A DNA stretch of 64,000 bases from Geopsychrobacter electrodiphilus DSM 16401 (GTDB taxonomy: Bacteria; Desulfobacterota; Desulfuromonadia; Desulfuromonadales; Geopsychrobacteraceae), in assembly GCF_000384395.1 (NCBI RefSeq), contig NZ_ARWE01000001.1:496001-560000 (forward strand), in the 5' to 3' direction. A program made the position numbers and the translations under genes. Shown one piece after another: positions 45,001 to 53,300 of this stretch. The notes under the pieces are model-generated. The model saw only the letters and a program-made list of their open reading frames with translations. It searched no databases and had not been told where the DNA came from. The stretch's first letter is position 1; every line of letters starts with the position of its first letter.

Positions 45001-47178
45001 GAACTGGCAACTCACAACGCCGGCACCAACTGCACCGTCTGCCACAGCCACACCAGCAGCCCGATTTTCAAACCGAGCGGTTGCAACGGCTGTCATGGTG
45101 GCGGTACCGTCGGCAGCTTCGCCAGCAACTACTGGCCGGATGGCAACGATGGCGCCGCCGGTCCGAATGATGCCGGTCGCCACCTTACTCATATGAATAA
45201 CCTCGCCCAGCGGGTCTACGGCATGACCGCCGTTCAGCTGCTTAGCCAGCCGACCGCCGATGCCGCCCAGAAAGCACTGTGCGAGTACTGCCATGCCGCG
45301 CTCACCAATGATAGCGACCATGGTAACAACGCCAACCTGCCAGCCGAGGTCTTTGTCGATAAAGACGGGATCCGTCACGCCAAGAGTCTGTGGGGTGCGG
45401 CAGACCCTGATGCAACATATACCGCCGGTAGCTGCTCGAATGTCGATTGTCACAACAGCAAGGTCACCGGTACCGGGACTTTCGGCTGGAAAGACGCTGG
45501 CACAACTACCTGTACCATGTGCCATACCCCAGGTGCCGCCGGTGCGAACCCGACCACCGGGTTGCATACCGTTACTCAAGCTGGTGTTACGGTCCACGAC
45601 GCAACCCTCGGAGCCGGCTGTACTGAATGCCATAATGCGCTGCCAGCAATTGGCAACACCGCTGCATCTACCCACATCAACGGCAGCTTCTCGGTTGACT
45701 CTGCCGTCAACACTGCTGCCGAGCGTGGCATTAGCGTCGCTGGCAATATCACCTCTTTCACCGAAGCAGCCGTCGGTACCAGCGACTCCTGCGCCTCCAA
45801 CTGTCACAGTGACGCAGGCAACTGGCAGCGTCTCTGGAGCACCGCCGCTGATTCTACCGCTACGGCCCTGGGCTCGGCCCGTTGTGATGTCTGTCACGGG
45901 CAGTTGAATAACTGGCGCGGCGGCATGAGCGTCAACCACAATCTCCCTAAAATAAATGACGGGACCCACACCGATTGTACCCAGTGTCACGTCGCGCCGA
46001 ATGCGCCGTACAGTTTCGCTACCATGCATGAAAACGGTACGGTTGAAATCAACAACAACTCCGCGATGAGCTACAACACCACCGCCGGCACCTGTTCCGT
46101 GGTCGCTTGTCACGGGTCAGTAACCCCGACCCGTGGTCCGGGCGCTTCGACCATCTTCACCGAGAACCTGCTGAATGGCCCGGGTGCCAGCTGTAACTCC
46201 TGCCACCTGGCAACCGGTGGTAGTAACAACACCAATACGGTTGGGGGATATACCTTTAAAAACCGCATCGGTGCTCACGCCAAGCACGTGCTGTCGGCTG
46301 CGACGGCTTACGGCAGCACGGCGACCTCTACCAGCGCCGGCAGCTATAACTATGGTTGCGGTGTTTGTCACCCAACCAACGAAGGTGCCAATCACCAGGA
46401 CGGGATCGTCGAACTGCTGCTCGATCCGACCTCCGCTCCTGGGACTATCAAAGCGCTGAATGGCGCAGCTGCCGCCTACAATGGCAGCACATGTACCGCG
46501 GTCTATTGCCACGGTGATGGCGTCACGCCCGGCACCAGTCCGAACTTCCTGACCGGTGCCTTCACCAACCCCAACGGTGATTACTGTCAGAACTGTCACG
46601 GCAACCAGCCGACCACCAGCAGTCATGCCAAGCACGTTGTCGGTATCCACTACGATGATATCTATACCGGAACCTCAGGGCTGCTGGTTGATGGTGCCGC
46701 CAGCAACGCGGGTCACGGCGATGTAACGACCGCGATCTCTATCACTTGCGCACTTTGCCATAACGCCACAGTTAACAACTGGTACAATGGCAACAACACC
46801 GCCTGCGTCAGCTGCCACGGGACCTTAGGGGCTGCCTCCAATAAAACGGTGCTCGCTTCTACCGACCTTGACAAGACCCTGCACGTTAACGGGGTCAAGG
46901 ACGTGGTCTTCGCTCCGGTCGATCCGATCCGCTCCAAGGCCCAGATCCGCGAACTGACTCCGGGTGAGCCCGAGTTGAACAATAACTGGCAGCGTCTCAA
47001 CGGTTACAAGGTGGGTGCCACTTCGCACGATGAGACCAAGGTCGCTGCGCCGCTCACCGCGGCCAACTGGAATGGCACCACCAAAAACTGTACCGTCGCC
47101 TGTCACAACGGCAACGTTGCAACCTGGGGCACGACAAATGTCAGCTGTAACGCTTGTCACACCCAGCTTCCCAAGTAA
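39058..47178 (+). CDS. Giant multiheme cytochrome c (57 CXXCH plus 14 CX3CH/CX4CH)
   Basis: A 2706-residue secreted protein with a signal peptide (MVTLLVLAVLMVAPKIAVAR). By my hand count it has 57 CXXCH motifs, 9 CX4CH (for example CSAVYCH, CQNLYCH, CSNTYCH) and 5 CX3CH (CSAACH, CTASCH, CTAACH, CASNCH, CTVACH). Each long motif is followed by a CXXCH, usually after a W or D/W stretch, as in the Geobacter CxxxxCH...CXXCH domain (TIGR01904). Histidines for distal ligation are abundant (SHLKHV, GTHANHL). Internal duplication is evident (residues ~770-950 and ~1830-2020; ~970-1030 and ~1380-1440). It is likely an extracellular electron conduit. No transmembrane or porin part is seen. Confidence 0.92.
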   Translation: MKLKNMVTLLVLAVLMVAPKIAVARYVHDIKCDYCHKPSAVLNDVATNVCLDCHATGKGLDPYNLVRTAPGTISVGTAVFAVGDASNAMGHGAGPVDQTSHNWGASDTNAAAGASAPANPLFYGRSNYAGANVSCARCHDPHGSKDDVGVANPLLLKLGANSQDAMCLDCHRTWNKDSATNPNAWLTHPLEANYASYVDNVKFKPFTPDGGMTLNATGGMSCTTCHGTHYTDSDASTPDGPGLALNPNGFSNGRMLKGNGSLSTNKSSLCQSCHLYKSHGPTAKVGCLDCHSGHSYDPANPSLPNYFVLRSSINNVDLPAGSPAGVGTGNVTGLNYKTATADWFNAGGTGYCQNCHTIPVDGSGNHNGLASGGAAQCSTCHGHANTNGSFGGSCNTCHGYAPSTNTPGGPTGYAVNGANNYSLAGAAVFKDESKTPHAAHASAGGYGFSCDKCHPAGSATASHAGHNSGSFQEVDFGTTAGLARTKGMVPVYNPAGTVGTDKGTCSAVYCHSNGGARALAPKAANPGAWQNGSTTYAIAPTACNACHGNDATTMGAADKANSPTHLKHLAKGYSCSVCHKATADSATALAAGAIGGTHVNGTADVVFDGTSFTQLNTVPGVYGTDGTCQNLYCHSAGPSATVGVIPDWDLSATGACGTCHQVNATGDTGAALSGAHNTHVFSANGPKLACTTCHTNNGSGADHVNGFVSTVANLQTVVCDTCHGATAAGTGVDAEPVWITPASVTCRTCHQGTLANFAIIGGPVAPSKDSFDTTGHGKAGLTGAPDCTGCHDTTLGKHFDGISGDPQLTGGAVANTAFCQTCHTSSVHYANTRTAGGTSNDGVDCATCHNPHGDGMGTNSDAMILGTIAGHTVNNFTDKTARASYWQADNTGVCQVCHDPSEVIHFNRTTNENGTHFATSGVCTTCHKHTDTPIFKPNANSCGACHDALMATAPHSKHVNKLGGIIETDRSDCVSCHGAAVNSYTNSGGDINHQNGVVNFATGIADAGSGLNVSCSAACHSTVTGKAALWSDASLACTACHGNPPADGGGDSLAHSRHIAAGLTCATCHVTTPVDTSHITNTAGATDLAVLQNMAQALPAEANVVVSTWDNVNNTCANAACHNPSADTHLADWDTSISSCTLCHGDNAVSPATTGMVSGSHRQHLDNATTFGNNRTCTDCHADPAGNTAHRNGTLEVLPGLTYNGEVAIPSVGVGNCSTSQCHSSNNKGTSPFFTYAPSPTWGDNTAADKCILCHAKPPVNGDHQAHWDATRQANGMTCQSCHNGTATPGFTIVTGGGSHLNAIPNVSGFNDVSPGGSYNGTAVTMTYTMGTTGPSNCTASCHSDKVSPRDWAVASSCDACHSNLTADPTHAKHIDIAAGIQADRSECVLCHGAQVNSYALTGGGDVKHGNGTVDFAAGIADGGVSPNQTCTAACHGSSAADGFWGDTALNCTACHNNGTNDNNIANAAPLTGSHLKHVTTQGMQCADCHGTLPVDTSHISGLNATGAISATDGAKLTDKATPIADNATVNDSPFDNVGNTFDDVNNTCSNTYCHDPSNAGKLVTWGVDTASCTLCHGDGQGATQMATGTHANHLNATATFGLTITCTKCHPDNTGNNGHFIKTTGPTTVKQAVQFGGTVITGAQTSPVVNGLYSGEVALPNTAYGSCGTTACHNNGQGGAPNNSTYTWGTTNIQNCLLCHNNMPTTGGHATHLDGNIKYGPFAKTGGSTNCGLCHAANANNTSMAGQPTHINGTISFTGAKEVTSGAISGNTTVTACDLCHGGAAAVNLAVTGAKAVWSAGGPVACESCHGDYAQANVSGALAPVRAGAAYDTNGHGKPGVAKACVDCHNHAGDHIGYTTKRLNLISGKDFNLVPNDFCNACHTTLTNSAVHNANGASGTSNDALLCVTCHDQHGQNGGQDAMIASTIQTHTVSGFTSRSARASYANAGNTGVCQVCHDPNDPTATDGLIKHFNRTSGAAELATHNAGTNCTVCHSHTSSPIFKPSGCNGCHGGGTVGSFASNYWPDGNDGAAGPNDAGRHLTHMNNLAQRVYGMTAVQLLSQPTADAAQKALCEYCHAALTNDSDHGNNANLPAEVFVDKDGIRHAKSLWGAADPDATYTAGSCSNVDCHNSKVTGTGTFGWKDAGTTTCTMCHTPGAAGANPTTGLHTVTQAGVTVHDATLGAGCTECHNALPAIGNTAASTHINGSFSVDSAVNTAAERGISVAGNITSFTEAAVGTSDSCASNCHSDAGNWQRLWSTAADSTATALGSARCDVCHGQLNNWRGGMSVNHNLPKINDGTHTDCTQCHVAPNAPYSFATMHENGTVEINNNSAMSYNTTAGTCSVVACHGSVTPTRGPGASTIFTENLLNGPGASCNSCHLATGGSNNTNTVGGYTFKNRIGAHAKHVLSAATAYGSTATSTSAGSYNYGCGVCHPTNEGANHQDGIVELLLDPTSAPGTIKALNGAAAAYNGSTCTAVYCHGDGVTPGTSPNFLTGAFTNPNGDYCQNCHGNQPTTSSHAKHVVGIHYDDIYTGTSGLLVDGAASNAGHGDVTTAISITCALCHNATVNNWYNGNNTACVSCHGTLGAASNKTVLASTDLDKTLHVNGVKDVVFAPVDPIRSKAQIRELTPGEPELNNNWQRLNGYKVGATSHDETKVAAPLTAANWNGTTKNCTVACHNGNVATWGTTNVSCNACHTQLPK

Positions 47179-47228
47179 GGAGCGAGTTTAATGCGCAACT
47201 CGAAACCACCTGGGAAGAACACCGATAA

Positions 47229-47263
47229 CGCTCACTGCAGGGGCAATGCCCCTGCAGTGAGCG
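47229..47263 (+). other. Perfect hairpin between the two giant cytochrome genes
   Basis: CGCTCACTGCAGGGGC pairs with GCCCCTGCAGTGAGCG around an AAT loop, a 16-base perfect stem. No T run follows. It lies in the 216-base leader between the stop at 47178 and the probable start at 47395, so it may set relative expression of the two genes. Confidence 0.7.
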
Positions 47264-47394
47264 GCTACTTCCCGCTAAGGAGAGTCACCATGGGCATGAT
47301 GAAACGACTACGGGAAGTATTTATGATCCAACCTAATCGACAAGAGATTGAACATACTGTGAATATATTGAACCAAAATGAAGTGAGGACGGCT

Positions 47395-50300
47395 ATGAAG
47401 GTTGAAATCCGGAGGAATTCAGGGATGTTCAGATTTGCACACCTGGCCTTGGTGGCCGTTTTTACGCTGATGTTTGGGGTCGCTGGTTTTGCAGGCAATG
47501 CTGAGGCTGCGACGGCCACTTATTATACCTCCGGCGATAGCGGTACTAGCGTCGCAACCGGGGTGACGACCAATTACACGGGCGGTTGTTCGGGTGGGCA
47601 AAATGGGCCGGTCCGCACCCTGATGGCGAAGACAACCAACTACTGCGGGAATTACCAGTATTCCAGTGGTAACGTTGGGTCTACTCTGCTTGAGGCGTAT
47701 AGTGATACGGCATATGCAGCTGCCACTCAGGTTACTGGCGGGACCTATACGATTTACCAATATGGTGGCGGCAGTGGTCCCTGGACCGGGGGTTATCAAC
47801 TTTTCTACATCACCAGCAATGGGACAAAGACCAATTTTTCTGGAGCTCAGGTTACGCAAAGTTTAGATGGTCAGGTGAGCATTAATCTGTCTGGTCAGTC
47901 CGCGGTTGTTCCTGCCGGTGCTAAGCTTGGCATCCGGGTTGTTGCTACCGCAGATAATGGCAGCGCGAATGGACCACTACTTGTCTGGGATCAATTTAAC
48001 GGCAATCAGGGAACATTGACGGTTAATGAAACAGCGGCCTGCTCGGCCACCGCTCCATCCGATCTCGCCGCCAATGCGGTCAGCGGTGGCCAGGTTGATC
48101 TGACCTGGACCTACGACGGCACCAACAACGATTACTACACCGTGTTCCGCGACGGCGTGCAGATCGCGACCAACATCATCAGCGGCAGCTACAGCGACAC
48201 CACGGTCTCGACCAGCACGACCTATAACTACACCGTGCGTGGTTACAGTGTGGCTTCCGCCTGCGAAAGTGGAAATTCGAATACGGCTAACGTCACGACC
48301 CCGGCCTGTACCGAAGCAACGCCTTCCATCGTCTGGACTTCCCAGAACACCGCCTCTGGTGATTTCAGCGGCGCGCCTTTCGTTACTCTGAGCAATGTCC
48401 AAAGTGCAAGCCTGCAGTACAAAGTGACCGAAACCACCGGTGGCGGCCCCGGAACGGTTTCGATTCTCGATGCCTGGCCGAATGCACCGCAGGTTTCGAC
48501 GACGACCTCGACGCCGGCGACAACAAACTTTACGCCGTCAGGTACGAGTGCCGACAACCGAGTGGTGGTCATCTCGGTGGCGGCCTACACCGGTGGCACC
48601 AACACCACGACCATCAGTGTCGACTACGGCAACGGCTCCACCTGGACGCCGGCGCGGCTGATCGGCTACTCGGCGAACAACCAGCGGCGGCAGAATTGGC
48701 TGTTCTACCTGAACGAGGCTGATATCGCCGCATCTTCGGGGAATAGGATTCGTGTTTCCAATAATGTAGCCGGCAACGGATATGCGGCCTGGATCGCCAC
48801 CTACGCCGGAGTCCAACAAAATTCGTCGGGGACTGGTGCTGGCTTCACGATCAACGATTTCTACGGCGAGTACCCCAACCAGGTTTCCAGTACGACCTTT
48901 ACCAATTCCCTGGCGGTCGAAGCGGGGGGCTACGCCCAGTACTTTGACATGAAGAGTGTCAACGCCGAGACCACTGACAACGAAAACTATTCGAGTAATA
49001 CCGTCCAGAACATCGGTGGCGCCTATGCCGACACCCACTGGAAGGCTTTTGCCACGGCGGGGACCACCCAGCCGACCTTGTCGTGGGGTGGTTCTAATGC
49101 CTACATGGGCTACGCAGGATTCACCCTGAATCCGGCGTCCAGCGGCCCGGTGGAGACCACGGTGATCAACTGGACCGCCGACCCTATCCCCGGCATGGCG
49201 AATCTGACCGATGGTAACACCTACAACCTCTATGCCCAAGGTCTGAGCGGCACCTGCGGCGTTTCTGTCTACGGCGACAGCGTATCTCAGCTTGTTGCGG
49301 ACGGTACCCCGACAACTTTTGGTTGGACCTCCTGCGTTGAAACCCTTACCCTGACAGCGCCCAGCATCACCGGCCCAATCACCGGACCGGTGGTCGTGAC
49401 CGCGGGTGGCACTGCCACCGGCAAGCAGGTCAGCTGGAGTGAAAACGGAGGCAGCACCTGGAGTGCCTGGGCTGCCAGCGGGGCGACCTATACGCCTACA
49501 AGCTGTACCATTGGCAACGTTATCTTCAGGGCTCAGGCCAGTGGCACCTGCGCAGTCATGACCGCCCAGTCTGCCGCCGTCGCGTTTGATACCTCGGATG
49601 CTGATCTCGCGACCCTGACCACCACCAACCCGATCACCGCCAATTCGACGGTCGTCATTCAGACCGCTGTCGGTGTAGAAACTGTTCCGGCCGGGATGAC
49701 CGGCATGGCTGTTACTATTGCCGGCGCTGGAACCTGCAACGTCACCGGTGCGGCGATGAGCTGGAATGCTGGCTCCTCCCGCTGGGAATATAACTGGAAC
49801 ACCAGCGCCTGCGGCACAGTCACTGCGGTCACCGGCGTCAGCATCGCCGTCTCCGGGACTGACCCCGATTGCGGTAACGCGGTATCGGCACCTCTGGTCA
49901 GCGGTGTCACTATTGATAACACCTGCGTTGATGCTACTCCGTCAACTATCACTGTCCCGGCCAGCCAGTCTGTTTCCGGGGCCAGTGTCAATCTGGCATC
50001 GCTGTTCTCCAGCACCGGCAACGTCGGCAGTTTCACTTTCACCATCAACGGCTCGCCGGTGACCAGCCCCTGGAACAGCAGCGCCTTCGGCACCACTGGT
50101 CCCCAGGCGGTAACTCTGGGCGTGACCGGTACCGATCCCGACTGCGGTGGCAGCGTCGTTGGTCCGAGCACCAACAGCATCACCGTTAATAACGCCACCC
50201 CGACCGTCATCAGTTCGGCGACCGCCTCGAGTGGTGACGCTAAAATCACCGTCGCCGTCGCCTACAGCGGTGATACGAACACCAACAATAACGTTCAGGT

Positions 50301-53300
50301 CGAATATGGCGCTTGCGCCGGGACCTGCGATGGGACCACCTTTGGGACCAACCTGGGATTGCTCGGCCACCAGATCAGCCCCTACCTGCAGAACATCAGC
50401 GGGCTGACAAATATGCAGAAATACCAGGTGCGCGTCACCATCAGCGATGCAGACGGAGTATCACCCCAGACCGTTTATACTTTCATCGACGTGATCCCGT
50501 CTAACCCGATGCTGCATAACGCGGCCTCTACCGGCTCTACCAAGTGGGGCGGCAACTGGGGTCTGCCAGGCGGCAAGTACGGCGAGTTCACCTGTCAGAC
50601 CTGTCATACCGACACCACGACCAACATCAAACGGATTAAGACCAGCATCTCTTTCCCTGACAGCAGCCTGATGCCCAACGGCCTGCCCTCCAGCCCGGTC
50701 ACCCTTACCGACACCCGGGATCTCACCAGCGATTACGCTGCCGCTGCCGGTAACCATGCCACCAGTAACGGCGTCTGTGAGGTCTGTCATAGCCTGGATG
50801 AAACCAAGGTAAACGGGGTCCAGCATCACGCCTATAATATGAGCACTGCGACCGCGACCAACCAGAACCACTTTTTGCAGAAAGATTGCATGACCTGTCA
50901 TAATCACAAGTCCGGCTTTTTGCCGACCGCTTGTGACGCCTGCCACGGCAACCCGCCGATAGCCAACAATACCGATGGCAGCACCAATACCGGTTTGGTT
51001 CACACCTCTGTAACCGGCAGTACCACCCCCGGTGCGCACAACCTGCACGCTGTAACCAAGGGCTTCACCTGTGACACCTGTCACAATGGTTATGTCATGC
51101 CTAACGGCGGTGACATCAACATCAGCTTCAACGCTTTCGGCACCACTACTGGAACCTACACCGGCCAGGATGGTGTCAGTTATAACGGGACCGTCGTCGC
51201 GGCCGGCAATGGCACCAAGACCTGCTCCGCCGTTTACTGTCATGGCGGCACCATCGGCGGCGGTACTCCCCCGATCTGGGACGGCACTGTTGCTTGTGGC
51301 GATTGCCATGGCGCCAGCAGCACCACTCCGCCGATCGGCGGCAGCCATGCGACCCACGCCGGGACCCTGGCATTGGCATGTACTCAGTGTCATGGTGCCA
51401 CCGCCGGTGCAGCCGGTCATATGAACGGCAATGTTTCCTGGGATGTCAGCGCTTTGCCGACCCAGGTTGCTGGAACCGTCACTTACAAGACCACCGCTAC
51501 CGGCAGCACCGGGGCCATTGCTCCCAGCGCCACCTACGGCAGCTGCGCCAACGTCAAGTGCCATTTCGGCAACACCCCGACCTGGGGCGGCGCTCTGCCC
51601 AACGGCTGCGCCAGCTGTCATAACAATGGCCTCGGCGAACCTTGGCCGGCCACCGGGGCACACAACGCCCACTTCACTGCCCTCGGCGTCTCATTGGCCA
51701 CCCAGGTGACCAACGGTCCCGTTGTACAGGCCAAGTGCGACTATTGCCACAGTGGCAATATCCACTCCAACGGCACAGTTGAAGTCAACGTCTCCGCCAC
51801 CTATCAGGACAAGTCCGGCGGTGCCAGGACATATGCCGGCAGCCAGTGCAGCAATATCAGCTGTCACGGCGGCCAGATCACCCCGGCCTGGACCGGGACC
51901 ATCGATGCAAATACCCAGTGTACCCAATGCCACAAGGCAGAGAACGTTGGGACCGAATACAACAGCGCAACCACCGGTATGCACGGCATTACCGGGGTTG
52001 TCAGCGGTGAGAACCACGGCAGCGCGCTCGCCTGCACCGCCTGTCATAACGGCCAACCGGCCAACCATTTCAGCGATGCCGGTTTAGCGACCAGTGCCAT
52101 GAACCGTCCGGCGGGAACCGACTTTGTCGCCGGGGTGACTCTGGGGGCCAATTCGGATCTGGATACCTGCGCCATGGCCTGTCACAAGGAAGGGGCGACG
52201 GCTCCGCGTAGCGGCAGTGCTCCCTGGGCACGATTGAATAACAAAACCTTCGCCTCCGGCGGCGGCGCAGCGGGTGACGAGTGCAAGACCTGTCACGGCA
52301 CCTGGGGTAACTGGCGCGGCAACATGCTGGTCGATCATACCAAAGACTGGGATACCGACGGCACCGCCGAAGTCCAAGCCAACCACGCCGAATGTGAGAC
52401 CTGTCACGGCTTCGCGCCGACCAAGACCAACGCAGCCTACAATGCGACCTGGGGCACCGGAAATCATGGCGACGGCATAATCACCATGAACGGTCCGACG
52501 CCGAATACCGGCGCCGGCTACAACCAGGCTAACTGGGGCTGCGACAACGCTTGCCACGGTAACGCCAGCACCCTGCACAACCTGTCTGATTCGAAATGGA
52601 ACGTCGGTTTCGGCGACTTCGGCGCGGGCAGTTGCGACAGCTGTCACTCCGCCGGCGGCAGCGGTCCGACCGTGGTCTATCCCACAGGGAATTCCGGCTG
52701 GGCCGGAGAAACCTACGGGGCCCACCTTAAGGCGACGACCGGTGATGTGCTCTCTAATACCACCGACTGGGCGACCCAGTGTCAGAAGTGCCACGGCTTC
52801 CACAGTGGCAAGCTGGTTTCCCCGAACATCATCGCCAACAATGCCACCGTTGGCATCAACTACACCGTGCATGGTGGTATCAATCTCGGCGGTACTGCGA
52901 CCACCGCAACCACCGAAGCGGAAACCTGCTGGGGCTGTCATGACAGCCAGACCCCAAAGATTTCCGAATGGCAGACTAACACCGACACCAACGGAGCCGA
53001 GCCTAACTATGATTTCGGTGGGTTGTGGACCACTGCTGCTGCCACCACGGCACGATCCAACTGGGTCGGCGCTTACTGGAAATCAGCCACCGCGATCTTT
53101 GGTTACAAGACAGGCCTGATTCAGTCGACCCATGCGGCCTCCACCAATACAGGCGCCGCCTCCGGACTCGACACTGTGGCCTCCATCCGCTGCAGCTACT
53201 GCCATGACGTCCATAACACCTACGGACCCAACGGCAAACCGTACCTGCGTGGCACCTGGATGGGTTCACCCTATCCGGAAGATGGCGCCCCGCAAAGTAC

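Noticed and set aside
44872-46113. A 413-codon open frame on the - strand inside the giant cytochrome gene
   Set aside because: It is Gly/Val/Thr-rich low-complexity antisense of a cytochrome with recurrent codons, has no recognisable domain, and several similar antisense frames (41008-42117, 43333-44403, 50461-51672) occur in the same genes.
47191-47394. N-terminal extension of the 2229-residue cytochrome from 47191
   Set aside because: It would place 68 residues before the signal peptide and translate through the perfect hairpin; the ATG at 47395 has a ribosome site and leads straight into the signal peptide.
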